Assembly: GCA_001771365.1 (NCBI GenBank)
Contig: METP01000007.1
Coordinates: 1-40,214, forward strand
DNA: 40,214 nucleotides
Direction of reading: 5' to 3'
From: a candidate division WOR-1 bacterium RIFCSPLOWO2_02_FULL_46_20
GTDB taxonomy: Bacteria; Margulisbacteria; WOR-1; O2-12-FULL-45-9
The notes beneath the pieces are model-generated. The model saw only the letters and a list, made by a program, of their open reading frames with translations. It searched no databases and was not told the DNA's origin. Position 1 is the first letter of the stretch. The number at the start of each line of letters is the position of its first letter. Positions 27,736 through 36,706 of the stretch are shown one piece after another. Both the position numbers and the translations under genes were made by a program.

Positions 27736-28094
27736 CGAAAAAGAAAATTTTACTTATTGATGACGAAAAAGACATCATTGATATGGTAAAAATACGTTTG
27801 GGCGTTAGCGGATCATATGAAGTTACCACAACGTATTCCGGGCAAGCGGGGGTCGATCAGGCAAATAGCCAGGACTTTGATCTGGTGATAACCGATTACA
27901 ATATGCCGGACCTGAACGGAGAAGAAGTTATAGACGCAATCAAAAAAGTAAAGCCCGATTTGCCGCTCTTCTTATTCTCTATTTATTACGATGACGATGA
28001 AACAATCAGTCCGGCCATCCGCGCTAAAGTTGATGGACTGGTGCGCAAACCCATTGATTACGCGCAATTAAATGAGATGATAAATAACCTATAA
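27732..28094 (+). CDS. Response regulator (receiver only)
   Basis: ILLIDDEKDIIDMVKIRL, LVITDYNMPDLNG, RKPIDY. Confidence 0.92.
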   Translation: MTKKKILLIDDEKDIIDMVKIRLGVSGSYEVTTTYSGQAGVDQANSQDFDLVITDYNMPDLNGEEVIDAIKKVKPDLPLFLFSIYYDDDETISPAIRAKVDGLVRKPIDYAQLNEMINNL

Positions 28095-28112
28095 AGCCAG
28101 GGGGAGATTAAA

Positions 28113-28514
28113 ATGCCGGAGCAGACGATAAAAATTTTACTGGTTGAAGACGAACCCGATTATAATAATATGGCCGAGTATATGTTAAAGAAAATGGCTG
28201 AGGCAATTAAATTGACTTACGCGCTTGACCTTGCTTCCGCCATTGTCCAGGTTAAACAGGGTGGGTTTGATATTATTTTGCTCGATCTCAACCTGCCGGA
28301 TTCAAAAGGTCTTGATACGGTGCGTGGTATGGTTAAGGGAGCCTCCGGCATCCCCATTGTTGTGCTGACCGCGACGAATGACGATAAAGTCGGCGTGGCG
28401 GCAGTTAAGGCCGGAGCCCAGGATTATTTGGTTAAAGGCGACTATGATTCCAGGTTGTTGCACCAGACTATCCGCCATGCAATGGCCCGCACCTCTCCAC
28501 ACCGTAATGAGTGA
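28113..28514 (+). CDS. Response regulator (receiver only)
   Basis: ILLVEDEPDYNNMAEYML, IILLDLNLPDSKGLDTV, LTATNDD, YLVKGDYD. Confidence 0.92.
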   Translation: MPEQTIKILLVEDEPDYNNMAEYMLKKMAEAIKLTYALDLASAIVQVKQGGFDIILLDLNLPDSKGLDTVRGMVKGASGIPIVVLTATNDDKVGVAAVKAGAQDYLVKGDYDSRLLHQTIRHAMARTSPHRNE

Positions 28515-30129
28515 TAAGCAGCCGGCATTCCGGCCAAAACTTAACCAGTCTTGGTTTACAATCTTAATTATTACTTTGTTGATCTTTGCCGTCGAATTTT
28601 TGATTATGTTGCCGCTAAGAAATCTTTCGCCTTTTACAGATGATTTCTTTGACGCACTCTTAAATGCCGCACTTTTAATCATTTTTATTTTGCCTTTTTT
28701 ATATCAATTTCTGTTTCGCCCTCTTGTTTCACAGTTCAAAGAGCTGCAAGCTGTCCGGCAGTTTGATGAGGCCTTGCTGCGGGCGATCCCTTTTCCTATT
28801 GACATTGTTGATGCAACGGGGGGCATCCTTTATCTTAACGATAAGATGAAAGAGCTGGTGGGGGACAATGTCCTGGGCAGCAAGTGCTGGGACAATTATA
28901 GAGATAACAAAGAACAATGTCCGCACTGCCCCTTGTTCACAGGAATAAAGACAGGGGAAACAGTGGACATTGAAATAGGCGATTATTTTGGAGGCAAGAC
29001 CATGAGAATTTTCCACACGGGGATGGTCTTTCAAGGAAAAAATGCTGTGCTGGAAATTTTTATGGACATTACGGAGCGTAACAAAGCTGCGAAGCTTATT
29101 GATGAGCTGGCCAAGTTCCCCGCAGAAAATCCTCTGCCGGTTATGCGGGTTTCCACAGAAGGCATTCTTCTATATGCCAATCGGGCCTGCAAATCCATTA
29201 TGGCTGGCTGGTGTAGCGAGGGAAACCCTGTACCGAATGTTTTAAAAGAAAAAATTTACAGCGCGCTTAAGACCAAACAGCCTCTTGAGTCGGAGTATCA
29301 AACTAATGGGCGGGTGTTTCTCTATTACATTGTTCCGCTAGTCGAGCAGGGCTATGTTAACTTATACGGCTCTGATATTACGGAACGCAAAAAGATCGAC
29401 CTCCTGAAAACAGAGTTTGTTTCTACCGTGTCCCATGAATTGCGCACCCCCCTGGCTCTTATTAAGGAAGGTGTTTCCATAGTGCTTGATGGACTTTACG
29501 GGAAAATAAATAAGGACCAAAAGAAGCTCCTGTCAATCGCCAAAAGCAATGTTGACCGCCTGGCGCGCATCATCAACGAGCTCCTGGATATTTCCAAGAT
29601 TGAGGCGCATCGCGTCGAACTTAACAGAAGCCAGGTTGATATCTGCGCGGTTGCGGCCAGGATCATTGAGCAGATGCGGGGGCAGGCTGAAGAAAGCGAC
29701 ATTAACCTGACCCTTAAGGCTTTTCCCCAGGCCGTTGAGCTGTCTGCTGATTCTGACAGGCTTGAAGAAGTTTTTATAAATTTATTTTCAAATGCTATCA
29801 AGTTTACCCCGAAAAATGGTACAATCTCTGTGGAAATTGTAGATAAGGACAGTCTGGTCGAGGTCAGCGTGGCTGATACCGGCCGGGGGATCAGCGAAGC
29901 TGATTTGCCGAGGGTCTTTTCCAAATTTGAGCAGTTTGGCCGTACCCCGGGGCCGGGGATAAAAGGGACAGGATTAGGGCTATCAATTGTTAAAGGGTTA
30001 ATTGAGCTACATGGCGGAAATATCCGGGTCGAATCGCAGCCTGGCAAGGGAACAAAATTTATTTTTACTTTGCCCAAGGCAGAGGGGGCCAAAGATGGAC
30101 AAGACAGAAAAAAAACAGCAGGCAGTTAG
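28507..30129 (+). CDS. PAS-containing membrane histidine kinase
   Basis: ATG 28507 overlapping preceding stop; two TM, PAS-like regions, TEFVSTVSHELRTPLALIKEGVSIVLDG, GTGLGLSIVKGLIELHGG. Confidence 0.92.
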   Translation: MSDKQPAFRPKLNQSWFTILIITLLIFAVEFLIMLPLRNLSPFTDDFFDALLNAALLIIFILPFLYQFLFRPLVSQFKELQAVRQFDEALLRAIPFPIDIVDATGGILYLNDKMKELVGDNVLGSKCWDNYRDNKEQCPHCPLFTGIKTGETVDIEIGDYFGGKTMRIFHTGMVFQGKNAVLEIFMDITERNKAAKLIDELAKFPAENPLPVMRVSTEGILLYANRACKSIMAGWCSEGNPVPNVLKEKIYSALKTKQPLESEYQTNGRVFLYYIVPLVEQGYVNLYGSDITERKKIDLLKTEFVSTVSHELRTPLALIKEGVSIVLDGLYGKINKDQKKLLSIAKSNVDRLARIINELLDISKIEAHRVELNRSQVDICAVAARIIEQMRGQAEESDINLTLKAFPQAVELSADSDRLEEVFINLFSNAIKFTPKNGTISVEIVDKDSLVEVSVADTGRGISEADLPRVFSKFEQFGRTPGPGIKGTGLGLSIVKGLIELHGGNIRVESQPGKGTKFIFTLPKAEGAKDGQDRKKTAGS

Positions 30130-31300
30130 GGACCACGAATTAAACGGCCTGGCTTCCGAGTTTATCTCGACAGTGTCGCATGAGCTGCGCACACCCTTAA
30201 CCATTATCAAAGAAGGCCTGTCCCAGGTTTCGGAAGAACTGCTGGGCCCGGTGACCGAAAAACAACAGCGCGCCCTGCGCTTGTCATTAAAATCCATTGA
30301 TCGGCTGACCCGCCTGGTTAATGAACTGCTGGATGTTTCCCGCCTGGAGAGGGGCAAACTAAAATTAAAGAAAGAAAATTTTGATATTTTAAGCTTAACC
30401 GAAGACGTTTTTAAGGGTTTTGAAGCTGTGGCCAAAAAGGAAAACAAGATATTCTCTTATGAGGTAACGACAGACAGAAAAGAACTGCTTATTTTTGGCG
30501 ACGCGGATAAATTCACCGAGGTTTTGATCAACCTGATCCAGAACGCCCTGAAATTCACCGGGCCGGGCGACGCGATTAAAGTTGGCGTTACCGATAATGC
30601 CAGGAGTGTTAGGCTTGTTGTTTACGATGACGGCAAAGGCATACCAGCAGAAGAGCTGCCGTTAATTTTTAATAAATTCCATCAGATAAAAGGCGGCGAA
30701 GCAGACAAAAGATCTGGCCTGGGGCTGGGGTTGTCAATTGCCGCGCAGATCGTTAAGCTGCACGGCGGCAATATTTCCGTCGAAAGCAAAGTGGGCAAGG
30801 GTTCCGAGTTTATTATTGAGCTGCCCCTGGCGATTCCGTGTTTGAGCCAGCTGGTTAAGGTATGCAAAAGGGAACGCCTGAGCCAGGACGAGATCCAGGG
30901 GTTAACTGATTACGGCGTGGTCAGGGTCTTGATTGAAGCGATCGTCTTCCCGGGTTTTGATGTTGACGAAAAAGAACAGGTGCTCCAGTCCATCCAGAGC
31001 ATGAATTTACTGGCCGGCACCCTGCCCAGCGCCTGGTCCCACATAGAAGATTTTACCCGCATTGATGTCAAGGATAAAAAAGGCCGGAGCTTAAAGGCCG
31101 TTAATTATAAAGAGGCTTTTTACATGGCTTATGTGGAAAAAAACATGGGTGATTTTAAGTATCAAGGCAAGGCAATTTACAAGTTTGGCAGCACCGAGCA
31201 AAAACGCCGCGCCTTAATGGCATTTGTCAAAGGGCTCTCCGGCAAGCAGCTCGACGCCATGATTGACCTGATTCAAAAAAGGAGGATACAATATGTCTAA
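30095..31300 (+). CDS. Soluble histidine kinase with ~150-aa uncharacterised C-terminal extension
   Basis: ATG 30095 (MDKTEKKQQAVRDHELNGLASEFISTVSHELRTPLTIIKEG); HATPase GLGLGLSIAAQIVKLHGG; no sensor region. Confidence 0.9.
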   Translation: MDKTEKKQQAVRDHELNGLASEFISTVSHELRTPLTIIKEGLSQVSEELLGPVTEKQQRALRLSLKSIDRLTRLVNELLDVSRLERGKLKLKKENFDILSLTEDVFKGFEAVAKKENKIFSYEVTTDRKELLIFGDADKFTEVLINLIQNALKFTGPGDAIKVGVTDNARSVRLVVYDDGKGIPAEELPLIFNKFHQIKGGEADKRSGLGLGLSIAAQIVKLHGGNISVESKVGKGSEFIIELPLAIPCLSQLVKVCKRERLSQDEIQGLTDYGVVRVLIEAIVFPGFDVDEKEQVLQSIQSMNLLAGTLPSAWSHIEDFTRIDVKDKKGRSLKAVNYKEAFYMAYVEKNMGDFKYQGKAIYKFGSTEQKRRALMAFVKGLSGKQLDAMIDLIQKRRIQYV

Positions 31301-31655
31301 AATTTTAATTATCGACGATGAAAAAGACCTGGTGGAGATGATGACTATGCGCTTGACAGCCATGGGTTATGACATAGTCGGCGCCGGCAACGGCGAAGAG
31401 GGCATAAGCCTGGCCAGGCAGGCAGCGCCTGATTTGATCCTCCTGGATATCATGATGCCGGGCATTGACGGCTATGAGACCTTAAAAAGGCTTAAACAAG
31501 AGGCCAAGACCAAGGCTATCCCGGTGGTCATGTTAACGGCAGTTGGCAAGCCTGATGCCGTCAGCCGCTCACTGGAGGGCGGGGCCAGTGACTATATCTC
31601 CAAACCATTTGAGCCCAAGACCCTGCTGGAAAAAATTAGAAAGGCATTAAAATAA
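31293..31655 (+). CDS. Response regulator (receiver only)
   Basis: ILIIDDEKDLVEMMTMRLTAMGYD, LILLDIMMPGIDGYE, MLTAVGK, ISKPFEPKTLL. Confidence 0.94.
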   Translation: MSKILIIDDEKDLVEMMTMRLTAMGYDIVGAGNGEEGISLARQAAPDLILLDIMMPGIDGYETLKRLKQEAKTKAIPVVMLTAVGKPDAVSRSLEGGASDYISKPFEPKTLLEKIRKALK

Positions 31656-31658
31656 AAC

Positions 31659-33089
31659 ATGGCAGAAGATCTCCTGGGCCAAAAACTGGATCCGCAGATT
31701 GTTCATATGCTGCCCGAAGACGTGGTGCGTCGCTACAAAGTGTTGCCTATTAAATCGCAGGGAAATGTTCTTGAGGTAGCCATGGTCAGTCCGGATGATC
31801 TGGAAGCCCTGGACGAAATGAGGCTTCTGACCGGTGCTGACATTAAACCGGTTTTGGTTTCAGAAAATCAGCTTATGGCTATCATTGATAAGCATTTTCG
31901 CGTTGAAGAAAGTACCAAGCAAGCTTTGATTGATATGCGTATGGAAGGTTTGAAAGCGGCGCGAGATCAGAAGACAGTAATTATTGAAAACAAGGATCAA
32001 GTTTCTGACCAGCCGGTTGTCAAATTAATGAATTCGATTATCAATGGAGCCATTGCCGCACGCGCCTCAGATATCCACCTGGAACCGCAAGACCCTGAAA
32101 TGCGGGTGCGTTATCGTATTGATGGCGTGCTGCACGATGTTATGAATATTCCCAAGCATGTGGAAGCCTCCCTGGTTTCTCGCGCCAAGATTATTTCCAA
32201 CATGGATATTACAGAGAAGCGCCATCCTCAAGACGGCCACGTTAGTGTGGCTTTTCAGGGAAAACCCTATGATTTGCGTGTTTCTTCCATGCCAGATATT
32301 TCCGGCGAAAAAATGGTTCTAAGAATTTTAGACAAAAACCAAATGCTCCTGGGTTTGGAGGAATTGGGCTTGGTGGGTGATGACGATAGGCTGATCAAAG
32401 AGCTTGTGGCCAAGCCGTACGGCATGATCTTTGTTACCGGGCCAACCGGCAGTGGCAAAACCACTACCCTGTACTCAATTTTGAATTATGTCAATAACGA
32501 ACAGGTTAATATTATTACGGTTGAGGACCCGGTTGAATTTAGGTTAAGCGGCATTAACCAGACTCAGATAAATCCGCAGGCCGATATTACTTTCGCTTCG
32601 GAATTAAGGGCTATCTTGCGGCAGGATCCTAATATCATAATGGTGGGAGAGGTTAGGGACAAAGAAACAGCCGAGATTGCGATCCAAGCCGCGTTGACCG
32701 GCCATCTGGTATTTAGCACATTACACACCAATGATGCGCCGTCGGCAGTGGCGCGCTTGGTTGATATGGGGATTGAGCCCTTTCTCATTACTTCTACTGT
32801 TATTGGCGTGGTGGCCCAGCGATTGGCTCGAAAGATTTGTAATGAATGTCATGGCCAAGGCTGCAACTTTTGCTATAAGACCGGGTTGAAGGGCCGCACC
32901 GGTATTTTTGAAATTATGAAAGTAACGGATGAGATAAAAAAAATAATTCAGGACAGGGCTTCGGCCTCTGCCATAAAAGAACTAGCAATCAAACAGGGGA
33001 TGAAGACTTTGCAAAAGAGCGGCGCGGAAAAAGTGAAGCAAGGTATTTCAACCGAAGAGGAGATTAGCCGAGTTGTCTATTCAGAGTGA
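31659..33089 (+). CDS. PilB / GspE-family ATPase (cluster II)
   Basis: GPTGSGKTTTLYSILNYVN, AILRQDPNIIMVGEVRDKETAEIAIQAALTGHLVFSTLHTNDAPSAVARLVDMG, tetracysteine CNEC...CNFC. Confidence 0.95.
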   Translation: MAEDLLGQKLDPQIVHMLPEDVVRRYKVLPIKSQGNVLEVAMVSPDDLEALDEMRLLTGADIKPVLVSENQLMAIIDKHFRVEESTKQALIDMRMEGLKAARDQKTVIIENKDQVSDQPVVKLMNSIINGAIAARASDIHLEPQDPEMRVRYRIDGVLHDVMNIPKHVEASLVSRAKIISNMDITEKRHPQDGHVSVAFQGKPYDLRVSSMPDISGEKMVLRILDKNQMLLGLEELGLVGDDDRLIKELVAKPYGMIFVTGPTGSGKTTTLYSILNYVNNEQVNIITVEDPVEFRLSGINQTQINPQADITFASELRAILRQDPNIIMVGEVRDKETAEIAIQAALTGHLVFSTLHTNDAPSAVARLVDMGIEPFLITSTVIGVVAQRLARKICNECHGQGCNFCYKTGLKGRTGIFEIMKVTDEIKKIIQDRASASAIKELAIKQGMKTLQKSGAEKVKQGISTEEEISRVVYSE

Positions 33090-34113
33090 TGAATTAGTCA
33101 GTTTTACCCAGCAATTTGCAAATTTGATTAATGCCGGGATTCCTCTATCCAATGCTTTATTGGCTTTGCAGGAGCAGGAAGAAAACAGAGAACTGCGTGA
33201 AATTATCAGCCAGGTCAGTCAATCTGTGCAAGGCGGTTCGCTCCTTTCGGAAGCTTTGTTAAAACATCCTCGGGTTTTTTCTAGATTCTTTACCAGTATG
33301 GTTTACGCCGGTGAGCAGGGGGCAGGCCTGCCTAAAGTCTTGACCAATATTGCCGACCATCTTGAGAAAGAATCAGCCTTAAAGGCCAAAGTCAGGGGGG
33401 TTTTTACTTATCCTTTGGTAATTGGTTTTCTGGTCCTTTTAATTGTCGGTTTTTTAATAGTGGTAGTAGCGCCGGTGTTTGCCGGTGTTTACCGTCAATT
33501 GCGCGTTGCCCTGCCCTGGCCAACCCAATTGTTATTAACTATCAGTTTTGGTATCCGCCATTATTGGTGGGTTTTAGCCCTATTGAGTTCGGGAATTTTT
33601 TATGGCTGCCGCCGTATGTCCAGCCTGGCCGCAGGGCGGGAATTCCTTGATGAAACACTCCTTAAACTGCCGTTTATCGGAAAATTTTTACACAAGGTTG
33701 TGGTGGCCAATTTTGTGCGCGGCCTGGGTGATATGTTGTCTTGTGGTGTGCCGATTATTGATGCCCTGGATATTGTAGCCAGGGTGGTTGGCAACCGCAA
33801 TATTTCTAAAGAGATCAAGCAGATGAAATCCTCCATCCAGGCCGGAGGCCGCTTAACAGAAACTCTTGGCCGCAGCAATGTTTTTCCTCCAATTGTTGTG
33901 CAGATGGCTTATGCGGGTGAGGAGAGCGGCAGTCTGGGGGAGATGTTTGGCAAATGCGCCAATACTTTGGAGCAGGACGTGGCAGCCAGCGCCCGGCGCC
34001 TGATTGTTATTTTAGAGCCGTCTCTCACGCTGATCCTGGCCGGCATTGTCGGCTTTATCGCAGTGGCTATTTACTTACCCATGTTTGATTTGGTAAGATT
34101 AGTGAGTCAATAA
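33073..34113 (+). CDS. PilC / GspF-family platform protein (cluster II, short N-terminus)
   Basis: TTG start inside pilB2 end; FTQQFANLINAGIPLSNALLALQEQ; two T2SSF domains. Confidence 0.92.
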   Translation: MSIQSDELVSFTQQFANLINAGIPLSNALLALQEQEENRELREIISQVSQSVQGGSLLSEALLKHPRVFSRFFTSMVYAGEQGAGLPKVLTNIADHLEKESALKAKVRGVFTYPLVIGFLVLLIVGFLIVVVAPVFAGVYRQLRVALPWPTQLLLTISFGIRHYWWVLALLSSGIFYGCRRMSSLAAGREFLDETLLKLPFIGKFLHKVVVANFVRGLGDMLSCGVPIIDALDIVARVVGNRNISKEIKQMKSSIQAGGRLTETLGRSNVFPPIVVQMAYAGEESGSLGEMFGKCANTLEQDVAASARRLIVILEPSLTLILAGIVGFIAVAIYLPMFDLVRLVSQ

Positions 34114-34126
34114 AGGGAGGTGACAC

Positions 34127-34435
34127 ATGAAGAAAAAAGGTTTTACATTAATTGAAATTATGATTGTTGTGGCGATTATTGGTATTTTAGCGGCCATAGC
34201 ATTGCCTAGATACGTGCAGACAAGTAACGATGCCAAGATCAAAGCTGATAATGCTAATATTGCTAATATTAATGCGCAATGGGAGACTAAATACGTCTCT
34301 ACCGGGGCCTACGGAACCCTGGCCGCGCTGACTGGTTCTACGACTTATTTTCCAGATGGCGCTCCAACTTGTCCATTTGGCACGGCTTATGCGGATGCTG
34401 GTGGCGATAGCCGCGTAGATGCGCACGCTCATTAA
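34127..34435 (+). CDS. Type IV pilin-like protein (cluster II)
   Basis: MKKKGFTLIEIMIVVAIIGILAAIALPRYV; SD aaagggaggtgacac; 102 aa. Confidence 0.93.
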   Translation: MKKKGFTLIEIMIVVAIIGILAAIALPRYVQTSNDAKIKADNANIANINAQWETKYVSTGAYGTLAALTGSTTYFPDGAPTCPFGTAYADAGGDSRVDAHAH

Positions 34436-34869
34436 TGAAAAGAGGCGTAACCTTAATAGAAGTAATGGTCGTTTTGGCCATTATCGGGATACTCACCGCA
34501 ATTTCTCTGCCGCGTTTTAGCGGCATTATCGAGCGTCGATTAGAAAGCGAAGCACGCCGGATCCAGTCGGACCTCAGGTTGGCTCGTCATTTGGCCATCA
34601 CCAATGGCCAGAATTATATTTTGGAAATTTCTCCGCTGACCAATGTGTACAAGCTCTATGCCGGCAGTGTCGCTCCCGCCAACCAGGTGGGAGAGACTCG
34701 CTTGATTAAGTCTCAAATTACCGCTTCCAGCGACAATGATTTTGTTTTCGAGCCACTGGGGAATGCCGCTGCCTCTTCAGGCAAATTGTTGACTTTAACC
34801 ACCGGAGCCAGACAGTATAAAATTTACGTGACAGTTGCAACGGGGAGGGTGAGCATTGAAGGGCAATAA
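34435..34869 (+). CDS. GspH/FimT-like pseudopilin (cluster II)
   Basis: MKRGVTLIEVMVVLAIIGILTAISLPRFSGIIERRLESEARRIQSDLRLARHLAI. Confidence 0.85.
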   Translation: MKRGVTLIEVMVVLAIIGILTAISLPRFSGIIERRLESEARRIQSDLRLARHLAITNGQNYILEISPLTNVYKLYAGSVAPANQVGETRLIKSQITASSDNDFVFEPLGNAAASSGKLLTLTTGARQYKIYVTVATGRVSIEGQ

Positions 34870-35245
34870 GAGAGGCTTTACTCTGCTTGAGGTCATGGTG
34901 GCGATTGCGTTGATCGGGTTGGTTCTAACCGCGATTATGCAAATTGTTCCGGGCATGCTAAAAGTGAGCGCAAAAGTTGAAAGAATAACCAAAGCGACTT
35001 TTCTGGCCGAGAAGAAGATGGAAGATATCCGCAGTTTAATATGTAGTGACTATAGTGTAAATCGCACCCAGGCGGCCACCGCTTTCCCCGGCCCCGATGC
35101 TTTGTATAGATTTACTGTCGCGGATAATGCGGTGGTTCTGATAAAAAATATAAATGTAACAGTGTGGAATGATCTTGATGGTGATAGTGCTGTTGATGCG
35201 GACGAATATGCGGTCTCCCTGGATAGCAAAGCGGCGAACAGGTAA
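34856..35245 (+). CDS. Minor pilin PilV/GspI-like (cluster II)
   Basis: TTG start; KRGFTLLEVMVAIALIGLVLTAIMQ. Confidence 0.82.
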   Translation: MKGNKRGFTLLEVMVAIALIGLVLTAIMQIVPGMLKVSAKVERITKATFLAEKKMEDIRSLICSDYSVNRTQAATAFPGPDALYRFTVADNAVVLIKNINVTVWNDLDGDSAVDADEYAVSLDSKAANR

Positions 35246-35250
35246 TAGCA

Positions 35251-36306
35251 ATGAAGCAAAAAAGGGGTGTAACCCTAACCGAATTAATGATCGTCGTGGC
35301 CCTGATTGGCATTCTGTTCGCGGCTGTCCAGCCGTATTTCTACACCTTGAGAAAGGTCTGGCATCAAGCTGACGGCAGATCTGACATCCTGCAAAATGGC
35401 CGGATCGGTTTGGCTGTGATGGTTAGAGAAATAAGACAAGCTACCGGCCTTACCAGTGTGACTGCTTCCACCGAAGCGGCCGGCCAGATAGTTTTTATAG
35501 ATAAAGATGATAATCAAGTGGGATTTAAAAAATATAGCGATGGTGCCAATAATATGCTGGGCTATGTCCAGGGTGGAGTTACCTATCCTTTGGCCGGGCC
35601 TGTTGAAAGTTTAAAATTTACCTGCTATGAAGCTGATGGTGTAACTGTAACGTCTAATGTTTCTGATGTCAGAACAATTGATATCGAGCTGGTAGCGGCA
35701 GATCCCAGAGGTGAAATTAGTGCTCAAACTTTATCTTCAAAAACTTTTATCAGAATAACTCAAGTTGCTTTCTCTGTTCGGGTAGTTAATGAGGTGATGT
35801 ATAATCCTCTTGGAAGCCTGATGCCGGGCCAACAGGAAGACAGTTATTATGAATATGTGGAGTTTTATAACGGTACGCCCAATTCTATTGATTTTGCCGG
35901 TTGGCAGCTAACGGATGGTGGAACTTTTGATAATATTATCGGCGATCCGGTTCATGGTTCCGGAACTACGATTGTGCCTCCGGGCGGTTATGCTTTAATC
36001 ACTGACATGGATACCAGAGTATATGATCCGGGTTCTCCCTATACGGTGCCGGCCGGAGCGATTAGACTTCGAGTTGATGATAATGACCTGGTTAATGGCT
36101 TACATGATGATCAGGATATTGTGGGGATTTGGGACGGTGATGGTCTTATTGTAGATACTCTTAGTTATACGGACGATATGGGGGCTGGCGGTTCTGATGC
36201 TTTGGGAGATAGTTTGGAGAGGATAAGCGCTTCCGGGTCGACGAGTGATCCAAACAATTGGGAGGATAGTGTTTTAAATGGGACACCCGGCGCAGCTAAC
36301 AACTAA
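35251..36306 (+). CDS. Prepilin-like protein fused to a lamin-tail-like (LTD) domain
   Basis: MKQKRGVTLTELMIVVALIGILFA at N-term; C-term VNEVMYNPLG...YEYVEFYNGTPNSIDFAGWQLTDG...VPPGGYALI...SLERISASGSTSDPNNWEDSVLNGTPGAANN. Confidence 0.82.
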   Translation: MKQKRGVTLTELMIVVALIGILFAAVQPYFYTLRKVWHQADGRSDILQNGRIGLAVMVREIRQATGLTSVTASTEAAGQIVFIDKDDNQVGFKKYSDGANNMLGYVQGGVTYPLAGPVESLKFTCYEADGVTVTSNVSDVRTIDIELVAADPRGEISAQTLSSKTFIRITQVAFSVRVVNEVMYNPLGSLMPGQQEDSYYEYVEFYNGTPNSIDFAGWQLTDGGTFDNIIGDPVHGSGTTIVPPGGYALITDMDTRVYDPGSPYTVPAGAIRLRVDDNDLVNGLHDDQDIVGIWDGDGLIVDTLSYTDDMGAGGSDALGDSLERISASGSTSDPNNWEDSVLNGTPGAANN

Positions 36307-36688
36307 AAAGCGAGGGGCGGTTCTTTTGATGGCAGTTTTTATTATTGCTATCGGAGCAGTTTTAATAATTGGCTTTTTGGAACTTAGCCTGGCTGATTTA
36401 GAAATAGTGCGCAATCATCACTATTCAACCCGTGCTCTTTATATCGCCGATGCAGGTATAGAAGACGCGCTTTATGAGCTGGGTCAAAGCAGTAGCTGGA
36501 ATGCTGGTTTTACCAACAAGGCCTTTGCCGGGGAGACATATACGGTTGTTGTTTACAACCATCATCCAAATTCGACAACCGTCGAATCTACTGCGACCGT
36601 GGACGGTACGTACCAGAAAAGCCTTCGGGTTGGAACGACCATCCAGGGCTCTAATCCACCGACTATAGATTTTTGGAAGGAATTATAA
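36278..36688 (+). CDS. PilX-like minor pilin component (cluster II)
   Basis: VLLMAVFIIAIGAVLIIGFLELSLADLEIVRNHHYSTRALYIADAGIEDALYEL. Confidence 0.75.
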   Translation: MGHPAQLTTKKRGAVLLMAVFIIAIGAVLIIGFLELSLADLEIVRNHHYSTRALYIADAGIEDALYELGQSSSWNAGFTNKAFAGETYTVVVYNHHPNSTTVESTATVDGTYQKSLRVGTTIQGSNPPTIDFWKEL

Positions 36689-36706
36689 TAGACTATTGCA
36701 GGCAAT

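Noticed and set aside
28378-28506. Upstream extension of the histidine kinase ORF
   Set aside because: Overlaps the response regulator in another frame; ATG at 28507 gives a natural coupled start.
29496-30092. 198-aa minus-strand ORF inside a histidine kinase gene
   Set aside because: Antisense shadow of HisKA/HATPase coding sequence.
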